From Bin87 sp965116785 (GTDB lineage: Bacteria > Chloroflexota > Dehalococcoidia > Lucifugimonadales > UBA3495), in NCBI GenBank assembly GCA_965116785.1, contig OZ220731.1, positions 186,001 through 250,000 of the forward strand: 64,000 bases of DNA, in the 5' to 3' direction. This document shows positions 10,464 through 19,015 of the stretch, one piece after another. Every line of letters begins with the position of its first letter. Positions within the stretch are counted from its first letter, which is position 1. The notes under the pieces are model-generated. The model had not been told where the DNA came from, made no database searches, and worked only from the letters and a program-made list of their open reading frames with translations. The position numbers were made by a program, and so were the translations under genes.

Positions 10464-11555
10464 CTACTGGCAATGCGTTACGACATTTGCGGCCATTTCG
10501 TCGAATTTTGTTCTTATTAATTCGATTTGTTCCAATTGATTCGGAGCCCATTGAGAACGCTCTTGCAAAGAGAGAACTTGTTGATGGTTGCCTAAGCTAC
10601 CCAGTGGTACATTTAACCACAAACTGTTTTGAATCAACACATTGGCGTCTTCGATATCTCCAATTTGCCAATCATCTTGTAGAGTTGGCGTTACGGGTAC
10701 AAAGCCCTGAATCCCGGCATGCAATTCGGCTATGAGATCATCCCTGATGGCTTCCGAGACTCGTTGGTGCATCGTCGAGTCCGCTCTCACCATCACCCTG
10801 TCCCCTAGGGGAGCACCACTCTGAATTTCATGCGCTGTACGCCTACGACGAGCGGTATCAAAGCCGTTGAATACCCACCCCGCGAACACCGGGCGGCCCA
10901 AATCATCAAACTCCTGATAGTGCGGATTTGAAGCCTGAAACCTCTCTAATCCGATCGTCCAATCACGTAAGAAGGACGGGACCATTTGGCCGATCAAACC
11001 GACACAGTAGACGCTGAAATTGTCTGAAGTGCAAGGTACTATGTAGTAGTCTGACGAGTAAAACGCCGCTCGCACGAGGGCTCCGAATGACGGCGGCAGG
11101 TCTATAAGAACGTAGTCAAACGGCTCCTCCTCAGCTTCAGCCGCTGATACGATACGTTTCAATGCCACATATCGGCTTAGCCCGGTTCCAGACAACAGGT
11201 CGGCTCCAACGTTCAGGGCATCGGCGTATACGTTCAGCCAAAAATCGCCTGCTATCAGGCACACATTCTGGTTAGTCTCCGGGGCGCGGTGCAAGAACAC
11301 CTCTTCGTCGCCGGTGTTTTGCAAGAACCTTTGCAAAAATGATCGAATCGTTTGTCCGTACGGATAATTTTGTTGTGGCAATGTGTTTACAAATTGCTCC
11401 TCACCGAGCATTGCAATCGACAAGTTGCACTGAGGATCGAAGTCTATCAACAACACTCGATGACCACGATTGCCAAGCGCATCCGCTAGGTTCCAAGAAA
11501 TCGTGGACTTGCCTACGCCCCCCTTATTGTTGAATATTGATATAAAAACAGCCAT
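10464..11555 (-). CDS. Orphan ParA/Soj-type ATPase, low GC
   Basis: 363-residue deviant-Walker P-loop ATPase. FNNKGGVGKST at residues 8-18 is the ParA-type Walker A with the signature Lys; LLIDFDPQCNLS is the A' motif and YVLIDLPPSFG the Walker B region. It is about 100 residues longer than Soj, with an insert around residues 55-110 and a C-terminal extension. No ParB or parS is adjacent. GC is visibly lower (about half) than the surrounding genes, which suggests horizontal acquisition. ATG at 11555 has GGAG 8 nt upstream; GTG at 11558 is the alternative. A promoter (TTGACG, 16 nt, TATAAA) lies upstream. Could be a plasmid, phage or defence-related ATPase; role unknown. Confidence 0.8.
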   Translation of the reverse strand: MAVFISIFNNKGGVGKSTISWNLADALGNRGHRVLLIDFDPQCNLSIAMLGEEQFVNTLPQQNYPYGQTIRSFLQRFLQNTGDEEVFLHRAPETNQNVCLIAGDFWLNVYADALNVGADLLSGTGLSRYVALKRIVSAAEAEEEPFDYVLIDLPPSFGALVRAAFYSSDYYIVPCTSDNFSVYCVGLIGQMVPSFLRDWTIGLERFQASNPHYQEFDDLGRPVFAGWVFNGFDTARRRRTAHEIQSGAPLGDRVMVRADSTMHQRVSEAIRDDLIAELHAGIQGFVPVTPTLQDDWQIGDIEDANVLIQNSLWLNVPLGSLGNHQQVLSLQERSQWAPNQLEQIELIRTKFDEMAANVVTHCQ

Positions 11556-11599
11556 CACACGTACTCCATCGCAGGGTTAGGTTTGACCGGACTTTTGAT

Positions 11600-11627
11600 T
11601 TTATAGGGGGACAGTAGCGGTCGTCAA
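11600..11627 (-). promoter_or_regulatory. Promoter of the ParA-type gene
   Basis: On the minus strand TTGACG (11622-11627) and TATAAA (11600-11605) are separated by 16 nt, giving a leader of about 40 nt. It is one of few sites in the window with a recognisable -35. Confidence 0.55.
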
Positions 11628-11808
11628 TAGCGTGTAGGCGCGGTATAATGTGCCCAAGCCTTGAGGGTGAGACGCTGATCATTTGCGGAGTTCGGCAATT
11701 GGCGCGTCCTATGGCCGAATTTACCACGTCGATTTGGTTCGTTTCAGCCTTTGGTGACCCGCGGTAGATGACCACTGCGTGCGATACCGAAATGTCGCAG
11801 AACTACCT

Positions 11809-11930
11809 CGTGACGGCTCCACGCCACATCATCCACGCCGACCCGAATGCCTTCTACGCCGCGTGAAGCGACTCGGTGCTCCTAAGCCGCGCGGCCGTCC
11901 CGGGGGTCCCGGCATCGTCGCGATCACTGG
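11809..11930 (+). pseudogene. Broken 5' fragment of a dinB (DNA polymerase IV) gene
   Basis: The sequence encodes PRHIIHADPNAFYAA followed at once by TGA, almost identical to RHIIHADLDAFYAA at the start of the intact dinB at 12465. After the TGA the match continues in the +1 frame: V-K-R-L-G-A-P-K-P-R-G-R-P aligns with V-E-Q-L-D-N-P-E-L-R-G-L-P of DinB, then GIVAIT with GVVATA. The catalytic Asp pair is already damaged (D-L-D to D-P-N). Homology is lost after about 40 codons. This is a decayed partial duplication or remnant of a second dinB about 650 bp upstream of the working copy. Confidence 0.8.
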
Positions 11931-12464
11931 CCATCCGCCCGCGCCCCTCTCTGCGTCGTCGACTCTGCTTTGACAAAACCCGAACTGCTGTTCTACAATG
12001 TCCTCGTCAGGTGATAAATCGTTCCGCCAGAGCCATCCGGTCGTTCACGGCCAACCCGTTAGCATCAAAATCGCATACCGGCCATGGGACAACCCTGGAC
12101 TGTCGTCGTCCCGCTGATTCAGGCGCGTAGTCCGATTGGCCACAGGAGCAGCTGCCTTCCTGGACGCACGGCCGTGCACCCCAGCGGTGCCATACCGTGC
12201 CCGTCAACATTGCTAGTAAAAGCCATGCGTACCACCTCCGGCCGTGGGGCTAACAATCGACCATCAGGCTCTGGCGGAACACAGATCAAATCACCGGACA
12301 CCAAACCTGACCGCAGCGAGCAACCGTCAACATCCACCTGAACGAGGAAAGCAGCCATGAACCCAACCTGAACCAGTCACCTCGCGACGCCACCACGATG
12401 CCTTTCCGCCGCGGCCGGGGGTAGAATTGGGCCATTCGCTCACCATGCGCATGACCCTTGCCCC
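11931..12464. other. Non-coding stretch between dinB remnant and dinB
   Basis: No convincing gene. A 79-codon frame on the minus strand (12119-12358) lacks a ribosome binding site and recognisable similarity. The motif GTTCCGCCAGAGCC occurs at about 12021 on the plus strand and again in inverted orientation near 12268, each followed by loosely similar sequence, so the stretch may hold a decayed inverted repeat. It reads as eroding DNA next to the acquired ParA gene. Confidence 0.5.
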
Positions 12465-13577
12465 ATGACGTCGCAGCATCGCCACATCATCCACGCCGAC
12501 CTGGACGCCTTCTACGCCGCCGTGGAGCAGCTGGATAACCCTGAGTTGCGCGGCCTGCCCGTGCTGGTGGGCGGTCGGCCCGAGGGTCGCGGCGTGGTGG
12601 CCACCGCGTCCTACGAGGCGCGGAAATTCGGCGTCCACTCGGCCATGCCCATGGCCACTGCCGTGCGCCAGTGCCCCGACGGCATCATCGTCCGCCCCCG
12701 CTTCGACCGCTACCGCGAGATGTCCGGCCAGATCATGGACATCTTCCGCGACGTCACCCAGGTGATCCAGCCCGTGTCCCTGGACGAGGCCTACCTGGAC
12801 GTCACCGAGGCCGCCGCCGACCGCTCGCCCATCGCCATTGCCATCGACATCAAGGAGCGCGTCGCCGCCGAGACCGGCCTCACCGTCTCCGTGGGCCTGG
12901 GCACGGGCAAGACCGTCGCCAAGATCGCCTCGGACCTGCAGAAACCCGACGGCCTGGTGGTCGTCCCCGTCGGCGGCGAGGCCGAATTCCTGGCGCCCCT
13001 GGCCGTGGGCAAGCTGGTGGGCGTGGGTCCCAAGTCGGCGGCCCGGCTCCACGACGAGGGAGTGGACACCATCGGTCAGCTGGCCGAGATGCCCGACGCC
13101 TGGTTCGCCCGCCACTTCGGCAAGCGCGGCGACAGCATCCGCCACCGCGCCCGGGGCATCGACCACGATCCCGTCCAGACCTCCCGCGAGGCCAAGTCCA
13201 TCAGCGCCGAGACCACCTTCGCCGACGACCTCCCCGGCAACTCCGACGACGAGCGCGCCAATCTGCGGTCGATAATCGAGCGCCTGTCCGGCCGCGTTGC
13301 CGGGTCGGTTAGCCGCAAGGGACTGGTCGCTCGCACCGTCACCGTCAAGATGCGCCTCTCCGACTTCACCACCTTCACGCGCCAGACCACGCTGCCGTCG
13401 CCCACCGATGAGGAGGCGGCCGTCGTGTCCACCGCGTGGATGCTGCTGGAGCGGGAACTGGCTCCTGACCGCGCCTTCCGGCTCCTGGGCGTGGGCGTCT
13501 CCGGCTTCTCCCCAAAGGACGGCCCCGACGACGCATCGCCGGAGCCCGTGGCCGCACAGCAGCGGCTGATACTTTAG
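12465..13577 (+). CDS. dinB: DNA polymerase IV (Y-family translesion polymerase)
   Basis: 370 residues, full length. Palm catalytic acids are D12 in IIHADLDAFYA and D107-E108 in SLDEAYLD; the steric-gate region is FYA. GLGTGKTVAKIASDLQKPDG and the helix-hairpin-helix GVGPKSAARL follow, then the little-finger domain (SISAETTFADDL onward). The last residues QQRLIL form a plausible beta-clamp-binding motif. Monocistronic, followed by a family A palindromic repeat. A broken copy of its 5' end lies at 11809-11930. Confidence 0.96.
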   Translation: MTSQHRHIIHADLDAFYAAVEQLDNPELRGLPVLVGGRPEGRGVVATASYEARKFGVHSAMPMATAVRQCPDGIIVRPRFDRYREMSGQIMDIFRDVTQVIQPVSLDEAYLDVTEAAADRSPIAIAIDIKERVAAETGLTVSVGLGTGKTVAKIASDLQKPDGLVVVPVGGEAEFLAPLAVGKLVGVGPKSAARLHDEGVDTIGQLAEMPDAWFARHFGKRGDSIRHRARGIDHDPVQTSREAKSISAETTFADDLPGNSDDERANLRSIIERLSGRVAGSVSRKGLVARTVTVKMRLSDFTTFTRQTTLPSPTDEEAAVVSTAWMLLERELAPDRAFRLLGVGVSGFSPKDGPDDASPEPVAAQQRLIL

Positions 13578-13593
13578 CGATTAGCCTATCAGC

Positions 13594-13688
13594 CTGTCAT
13601 TGCGAGCGCAGCGTGGCAATCTCGTCGGGGCGACGGTTGTTAGCCATAGTACGAGATCGCCGCGTCGCTATGCTCCTCGCGATGACAG
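13594..13688. repeat. Palindromic intergenic repeat, family A copy 3
   Basis: CTGTCATTGCGAGCGCAGCG begins the element and GCTCCTCGCGATGACAG ends it; the inner arms CGTGGCAATCTCGT and ACGAGATCGCCGCG are also complementary, leaving a loop of about 30 nt. It closely matches the copy at 8622-8724 in the arms but not in the loop. It lies between the convergent dinB and cupin genes, where it could act as a bidirectional transcription barrier. Confidence 0.85.
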
Positions 13689-13707
13689 ATTGGAAACACT
13701 CCAGACG

Positions 13708-14781
13708 CTATCCCCCAAACGTCCCGGTCACCGGCTGGTGCCCCGCGTTTTCCGCGTAGGGCTCCTCGCGGTAGAGCGCCATCTGCTTCATGATGGGGAT
13801 GTCCTGTATCGAGAACAAGACCGCCTCACCATCGGCGTCGTTGGCATGCTCGTGCCACACCCACGGCGGCACCACGAAGAAGTCGCCCTCGGTCCAGTCG
13901 AACCGCGTGCCGTCGATGACGCTGTGGCCCTGGCCCTTGTACACCTGGTACACCGCGCAACTGGTCTGCCGGTGCGCCCGCGTGGCCACGCCCGGCCGGA
14001 TCATCTGCGCCCAGCAGGTCATCGTCTTGAGCACCGGCCCGCCGGTCATCGGGTCGCTGAATTCCATGGCCACGTCGTCGAAGGGACTGGCGTCGACCCG
14101 CGCCAGCTGCTGCAGCGCCTCGTGGGTCTTGTCCCACTTGTAGTGCCAAAGCGCCGAGTAGGGCGCGCCGGGCTCCTCCCACGCCGGCCGCAGCGCGCCG
14201 GAGGCAAACTTCCGCTCCGACTCGGCCACACCGACGATGGGCTGCTGATCCTCGGGATAGGCCTCGTAGAAGTTGGCCCGCAGGTAGCGCACCAGCGGCA
14301 CGTCCAGCCCGTCCAGCCAGACCATCGGCTCGTCACCCTCGTTGTTATGGTCGTGCCATGTCCACGACGGCGTCAGCACCAGGTCGCCCGGCTCCATGTA
14401 GCACTTGTCGCCCTCCACGGTGGTGTACGCGCCCGTGCCTTTCAGCACCCACCGTATCGCCGTGGGCGTGTGCCGGTGCGCCGGCGCGTTCTCGCCGGGC
14501 AGCAGCAGTTGCAGCGCCGCGGTGATGGTGTGGGTGGTGCCGCGATCCAGCCCCGGCGTCGCCAGCCGCAGCGTGCGCCGCTCCACGTCGCGGTCCGGCG
14601 TCACCAGCTCGCCGCTCTTCATCACCAGCGGCTCCACCTCGGCCCAGCGCCACAGGTAGGGTTCCATTTCCGGCAGCGGCTGGCCCTCACCCTGCAGCCA
14701 GCCCGGTTTGACCTGGATCCGCCCGGCGGTTTCGTAATATTGCTGCTCCTCTTGGGTATTCAAGCGTTCCGTCGTCGCCAC
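13708..14781 (-). CDS. Bicupin ring-cleavage dioxygenase-like protein (gentisate 1,2-dioxygenase family)
   Basis: 357 residues with two cupin domains. Cupin 1 has APAHRHTPTAIRWVLKG and TPSWTWHDH; cupin 2 has RAHRQTSCAVYQVYKGQG and PPWVWHEH. In gentisate and 1-hydroxy-2-naphthoate dioxygenases the Fe(II) ligands are His residues of the first cupin, as seen here (H-x-H and WHDH). The start chosen is GTG at 14781, because GGGAGGT lies 6 nt upstream; an ATG 25 codons earlier has no ribosome binding site and adds unlikely sequence. Predicted to open an aromatic ring, with substrate unknown. The divergent neighbour is a carboxymuconolactone-decarboxylase-like gene, which fits aromatic catabolism. 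Confidence 0.82.
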   Translation of the reverse strand: MATTERLNTQEEQQYYETAGRIQVKPGWLQGEGQPLPEMEPYLWRWAEVEPLVMKSGELVTPDRDVERRTLRLATPGLDRGTTHTITAALQLLLPGENAPAHRHTPTAIRWVLKGTGAYTTVEGDKCYMEPGDLVLTPSWTWHDHNNEGDEPMVWLDGLDVPLVRYLRANFYEAYPEDQQPIVGVAESERKFASGALRPAWEEPGAPYSALWHYKWDKTHEALQQLARVDASPFDDVAMEFSDPMTGGPVLKTMTCWAQMIRPGVATRAHRQTSCAVYQVYKGQGHSVIDGTRFDWTEGDFFVVPPWVWHEHANDADGEAVLFSIQDIPIMKQMALYREEPYAENAGHQPVTGTFGG

Positions 14782-14886
14782 GTCGCTACCTCCCGGGTTC
14801 GGTTCTCCGCATCGATTTGCGTGATTGTAATCGCGTTCCGGCCTGGTGTCATTCAACGTGATTAGCGAAACGCCGTTGGGGTAGGG

Positions 14887-14895
14887 TGTTACAAT
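14887..14895 (+). promoter_or_regulatory. Extended -10 element upstream of the CMD-like gene
   Basis: TGTTACAAT, matching the recurrent TGN-TAYAAT boxes of this window, 41 nt before the ATG at 14937. An in-frame ATG at 14901 is only 5 nt from the box and could be a leaderless start. Confidence 0.45.
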
Positions 14896-14936
14896 CGGCG
14901 ATGAGCCCCAATCCCATTTCCCAGCCGAGGAGAATC

Positions 14937-15497
14937 ATGGCCAGACTACCCGTGGTAACCCGAGACATGGTGCCCGCAGAATTCCACGATGCCTTCGACG
15001 AACTGACCAGACCCACCGGCGGAACCATCACCGGCGGGCCCTATTCCATCGCGATCAACAGCCCCGAAATGGCGCGGCGCCGCAGCAGCCTGACCGGCTA
15101 CCTGCGCTTCGAGAGCACCTTTTCCAAGCGCATCCAGGAGCTGGCGATCCTGACCACCGCCCGCAATTTCGACTGTCCCTATATCTGGAACGCCCATGCG
15201 CCGGCGGCTCGCCGCGAGGGTGTCAGCGACGCCCTGGTCGACGCCATCCGCGATCGCAAGCCCCTGCCCGACATGGCCGCCGACGAGCGCGCGATCATCA
15301 ACTTCTGCAACGAGTTCTACGCCAGCCACCGCATCTCCGCCTCCACCTTCCAGATTGCTTTGGAGCAGTTCGGTGCCCAGCACCTGGTGGAGATCACCGC
15401 GCTCATGGGCAACTACGCCCAGACCGCGTTCTTCCTCAACGCCTTCGAGGTCGAGCTTCCCGACGACCGCACCGAGCCGGTGTTGCCGGTGTCCTGA
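14937..15497 (+). CDS. Carboxymuconolactone decarboxylase-like (AhpD-fold) protein
   Basis: 186 residues of the CMD/AhpD fold. YLRFESTFSKRIQELAILTTARNFDCPYIWNAHAPAARREGVSD is the core helix pair; in AhpD peroxidases this segment carries a CxxC, but here only one Cys is present (C-P-Y-I-W), so a peroxidase role is unlikely and a decarboxylase or isomerase-like role more so. ATG at 14937 has GAGGAG 5 nt upstream; an in-frame ATG at 14901 sits right behind the TACAAT box and could be used on a leaderless transcript. Divergent from the bicupin dioxygenase-like gene, suggesting an aromatic-degradation pair. Confidence 0.82.
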   Translation: MARLPVVTRDMVPAEFHDAFDELTRPTGGTITGGPYSIAINSPEMARRRSSLTGYLRFESTFSKRIQELAILTTARNFDCPYIWNAHAPAARREGVSDALVDAIRDRKPLPDMAADERAIINFCNEFYASHRISASTFQIALEQFGAQHLVEITALMGNYAQTAFFLNAFEVELPDDRTEPVLPVS

Positions 15498-15544
15498 CCT
15501 CTGCTGGCATCGACTTCTAGAAGAGACCCTTCAGCGGCCGCCCC

Positions 15545-16417
15545 GTGCGCATCCTGATCATCGGCGCCAGCGGGTTCATCGGTCGCTACGTGTCCCGCCG
15601 CTTGGCAGGGGACGCCGCCCACACCGTTTTCAGCACCTATCGCTCGCGGCCAGCGGCCGACGATGGCGCGTCCTGGCACCGCGTGGAGATAACCGACCGC
15701 GCGGCGCTGGACAACCTCTTCGCATCCGCACGGCCCCAGGTTGTGGTCCACCTGGCCGCCATGGCGGACGTCGGCACGGCGGAGCGGAACCCCAATGCCG
15801 CCGCAGCGGTCAACGCGACGGCCACCGAGGCCATCGCCCGCCTTTGCCAACGCCAGGGGTCGCGGCTCGTCTTCGTATCCACCGAGTATGTGTTTGACGG
15901 GCAGCGCGGGCCGTACCACGAGGACGACCCACCGGCGCCGACCACCCAATACGGCCGGACCAAGTTCGAGGCGGAGCAGGCGGTAGCGTCGTTGGAGTCC
16001 AATTGGAGCGTCCTGCGCACCAGCATCGTCTACGGCTGGCCTGCACCGGGACGCCGCAACTTCGTGCCGTGGCTGGTTGAACGTCTACGCAATGGTGAGG
16101 CCTATCATGCTCCCACCAACGTGTACCGATCGCCGGTCTATGTGGAGCACCTCGTCGACGGCATCCAACGACTGATCGGAGTAGAGGACACCGGCATCCA
16201 TCACGTGGCCGGATCCGACTGGGTCAACATGCGCGATTTTGCGGTCGCCGTCGCCGACGAGTTTGGTCTGGATCCGAGCCTAGTGATCCCGGTCACAGAC
16301 CCGGTGGATGACCGCCTGGGCTTGGACTGCACGCGCACCATGGCTGCCTTGGGTCTTCCGCATCCCGGGCTGCACGAGGGACTCGCCGCCATGCGTGCCG
16401 CCGCACCTGACGGATGA
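15545..16417 (+). CDS. NAD-dependent epimerase/dTDP-4-dehydrorhamnose reductase-like protein
   Basis: 290-residue extended SDR. ILIIGASGFIGRYVSRRL near the N-terminus is the NAD(P)-binding GxxGxxG motif; VVHLAAMADVGTAERNP, FVSTEYVFDG and the catalytic Y-x-x-x-K in YGRTKFEAEQ match the RmlD family (SDR with Thr/Ser-Tyr-Lys). RmlD-type enzymes reduce nucleotide-sugar keto groups; here no other rhamnose genes are present, so the substrate is open. The start is a GTG at 15545, 47 nt after the CMD-like gene, and the two may be cotranscribed. Confidence 0.85.
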   Translation: MRILIIGASGFIGRYVSRRLAGDAAHTVFSTYRSRPAADDGASWHRVEITDRAALDNLFASARPQVVVHLAAMADVGTAERNPNAAAAVNATATEAIARLCQRQGSRLVFVSTEYVFDGQRGPYHEDDPPAPTTQYGRTKFEAEQAVASLESNWSVLRTSIVYGWPAPGRRNFVPWLVERLRNGEAYHAPTNVYRSPVYVEHLVDGIQRLIGVEDTGIHHVAGSDWVNMRDFAVAVADEFGLDPSLVIPVTDPVDDRLGLDCTRTMAALGLPHPGLHEGLAAMRAAAPDG

Positions 16418-16434
16418 AGTTGCTCGACTAACGC

Positions 16435-17658
16435 TCACACGCGTGGTCGTCTGGCTACCGTCAACAGGACCGTGGCAACCAGTGCCACCCCCGCCAGCGC
16501 CAGGAAAGCTCCCTGGTAACTGCCCGTCCGGTCGTACACCACCGCCGACGCCAACGGACCCGCGGCAAATCCCACCACTTGCGCAGCGCGGCTCACGCCG
16601 AATATGCCGCCCAGGGATCCTCTGCCGTAGTAGTGCGCCCACAATATCGGCGCCAGCGTGTTGATGCCCGCTCCCACAATCCCCTGCATCACCGCGAACA
16701 GGTAGGTCTCCGGAAGGTTGTCGGCCGCCGTGAGCACCCACATGCTCGCGGCGGCAAGCAGGTAGTTCGCGACGAGCAACAACTTGGGCGCCACCCTTTC
16801 GGCCAGCAGCCCGCACGCCAGCGCCGCCAGCGCTCCGGATATGGACATGACGCTGATTGCTGCCACCGCCGCGCCGGCGCTGAGCCCCTGCTGGGTCAGG
16901 TGAGGTACCAGGTGCAGCCCTATGCCCGAGGTGGCGGTCGCCACCAGGAACAGGGACACCAATATCATCCAGAATGACGGCGTCCGCAGGATAGTGGAGA
17001 GACCAACGTCTGGGTCCAGGCCGGGCTCTTCGGAGCTGGCGGACAGGGACGAAATTTCATCACCGTCCACCCGCAGGCCCAGGTCCTCCGGTTGTCGCCG
17101 CACCAGCACCAGGGCCGGAAGCGCGCCGACCACCAGCATCACACCCGCCAGCATGATCCACGCCGCCCGCCAATCCCAGGCTGAGATGACGAGTTGCACC
17201 AGCGGAGCCATGACGATCACTCCGCCGGCGTTGCCCAGCATCACCACTCCGGTCGCGCGTCCGCGGTATCGTGCGAACCACTTGCCGGCCGTCACCGCCG
17301 CGCTCACCTGGATCAGCCCCTGGTCGGCGATGCGCACCGCGGTGAACGCCGCGTAGAACCCCGCCAGCGCCTGCGCTGTGGCCAGGTACAGGCAACCCGC
17401 CATCACGATCAGGCCCCCTGCCACCAGGGTCACTCGCGCGCCGAAACGGTCCACCGCTCGCCCGGTGAACGGAGCCAGTCCCGCGCCCAGGACCGCCCCG
17501 AGGCTGGTCGCGCCGGCCACCTCCGTCCGGTTCCAGCCGAACTCCTGGCTCATCGGCACCACGAACACCGTGAGAATGCTGATCGCCGTGGCTGCGTTGG
17601 CGAAGGACATGCTCGACGCGGCGGCGACAACCCACCAGCCGTAGTAGACCCTGCTCAC
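16435..17658 (-). CDS. MFS transporter, YGWW/monocarboxylate-type (copy 1)
   Basis: 407 residues with about 12 membrane segments. It starts VYYGWWVVAAASSMSFANAA, the N-terminal signature of the oxalate/formate antiporter-monocarboxylate-like MFS group; VVPMSQEFGWNRTEV and the loop DRFGARVT (MFS motif A region) follow. Two paralogues with the same N-terminal pattern lie at 24078-25394 and 46760-48085. Likely imports an organic acid; substrate unknown. Convergent with the epimerase gene (17-nt gap). Confidence 0.87.
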   Translation of the reverse strand: MSRVYYGWWVVAAASSMSFANAATAISILTVFVVPMSQEFGWNRTEVAGATSLGAVLGAGLAPFTGRAVDRFGARVTLVAGGLIVMAGCLYLATAQALAGFYAAFTAVRIADQGLIQVSAAVTAGKWFARYRGRATGVVMLGNAGGVIVMAPLVQLVISAWDWRAAWIMLAGVMLVVGALPALVLVRRQPEDLGLRVDGDEISSLSASSEEPGLDPDVGLSTILRTPSFWMILVSLFLVATATSGIGLHLVPHLTQQGLSAGAAVAAISVMSISGALAALACGLLAERVAPKLLLVANYLLAAASMWVLTAADNLPETYLFAVMQGIVGAGINTLAPILWAHYYGRGSLGGIFGVSRAAQVVGFAAGPLASAVVYDRTGSYQGAFLALAGVALVATVLLTVARRPRV

Positions 17659-17851
17659 CGTGTTGCCATCCAGTCAACTCGCATTCTCGCATTCCGTAAG
17701 CGCGGCGACGGCGTGTCTCAATAGTGCCTCCCGGGGATCAAGCGGCCATGACCCCCTATGATATGATTGCGGTGACGGCGAACCACGGCCCTATTTCGGG
17801 TGTTCGCCGACCCTTGTCACTCCACGCACACCGGAAAACGGAGGCTTGATT

Positions 17852-18877
17852 ATGCCCTTTGGAGGCAATGACTGGCACGCGCTCCGACAGGAAGAAACCC
17901 TGGAGCCCGAGATCCCCATCTGTGACCCGCACCACCACTTTTGGGACTACCGCACCGAGCGGATACCCTACCATCGTTACCTGCTCCACGAGCTGGCTGC
18001 GGACATGAACAGCGGTCACAACGTGACCTCCACCGTGTTCGTGGAGGCCCGATCCATGTATCGCACCACTGGGCCCGAGGAGATGCGTCCCGTGGGCGAG
18101 GTCGAGTTCGTGCAGGGTCTGGCGGCGGCCTCCGCCAGCGGATTGTACGGTACAGGTCGGGCGGCGGCGTCCATCGTCGGCCACGCCAACCTGAACCTCG
18201 GCGACGGCGTCAAGCCCGTCCTGGAAGCCCTCCAGGCGGCCAGCCCCAACCGTTTCCGCGGCATCCGCCACTCGGTCACCTGGGACCCGCATCCGGAGGT
18301 CGAGAACACCGCCGCGCACAACCTGCCCAACCAGATGTCCAGCGACAACTTCCGCGCCGGCGCCCGCGTCCTCGCCAGCATGGGCCTGACCCTCGAAGGC
18401 TGGATGTACTTCCCGCAGATGTTCGAGTTGGCCGAGTTCGCCAAGGCAGTGCCCGATCTCACCATCATCCTGAACCACATCGGCGGCCTGCTGCGCGTCG
18501 GCCCCTACTCCAACAGCGAAGAGACTCTGGCAACCTGGCGTCAGGGCATCGCTGCCGCCGCCGGGTGCCCCAACGTGGTCATCAAGCTGGGCGGCATCGG
18601 CATGCCTCGCACCGGCTTCGACTGGCATGAAAGGGACGTTCCCGCGAGTTCTGAGGAACTGGCCAACGACATGGCGCCGCTGGTCAACTACTGTATCGAG
18701 CAGTTCGGCCCGGACCGTTGCATGTTCGAGAGCAACTTCCCGGTGGACAAGGTGTCCTACTCGTACAACGTCATGTACAACGCCTTCAAGCGCCTCTCGA
18801 AGGACTACTCCGCTACCGAGCGCGCGGCGATGTTCCACGACACGGCGGTAAGGGTGTACAGCGTCGACGAAAGCTAG
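17852..18877 (+). CDS. Amidohydrolase-superfamily (COG3618-type) hydrolase
   Basis: 341 residues, TIM-barrel metal-dependent hydrolase. CDPHHHFWDYR at about residue 30 is the H-x-H of strand 1; LNHIGG supplies the strand-6 His and MFESNFPVDK the C-terminal Asp region (the family's usual S-N-F-P-V-D). This layout matches COG3618 (lactonase, 2-pyrone-4,6-dicarboxylate hydrolase-like). I use ATG 17852, which has GGAGG 7 nt before; the TTG two codons earlier overlaps that spacing poorly. A strong hairpin follows the gene. Divergently placed from the MFS gene, with which it may share a catabolic role. Another amidohydrolase of different type is at 36061. Confidence 0.88.
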   Translation: MPFGGNDWHALRQEETLEPEIPICDPHHHFWDYRTERIPYHRYLLHELAADMNSGHNVTSTVFVEARSMYRTTGPEEMRPVGEVEFVQGLAAASASGLYGTGRAAASIVGHANLNLGDGVKPVLEALQAASPNRFRGIRHSVTWDPHPEVENTAAHNLPNQMSSDNFRAGARVLASMGLTLEGWMYFPQMFELAEFAKAVPDLTIILNHIGGLLRVGPYSNSEETLATWRQGIAAAAGCPNVVIKLGGIGMPRTGFDWHERDVPASSEELANDMAPLVNYCIEQFGPDRCMFESNFPVDKVSYSYNVMYNAFKRLSKDYSATERAAMFHDTAVRVYSVDES

Positions 18878-18909
18878 CAAACGGCTGTCGAAATAACGCA
18901 CGATGCTGA

Positions 18910-18940
18910 GGCTGGGGTGACCCTTGCGGTCGCCCCAGCC
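18910..18940 (+). terminator. Hairpin terminator after the amidohydrolase gene
   Basis: GGCTGGGGTGACC and GGTCGCCCCAGCC pair over 13 positions (one G-T wobble) around a CTTGC loop. There is no T-run, so it would act as a stem-only terminator or barrier. Confidence 0.6.
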
Positions 18941-19015
18941 TATGCTATTATCTCCGCGCGAATTTCCTGAAATAACCTCAAAAGATAATCGACCGGCCCA
19001 CGGAGGACAAAGATC

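Noticed and set aside
11643..11648. TATAAT on the plus strand as a promoter for a gene before dinB
   Set aside because: No coding sequence follows; it may belong to the dinB remnant but nothing supports present use.
12119..12358. 79-codon frame on the minus strand as a small gene
   Set aside because: No ribosome binding site, no recognisable family, and the sequence lies in a decaying intergenic region. Could be real but support is too thin.
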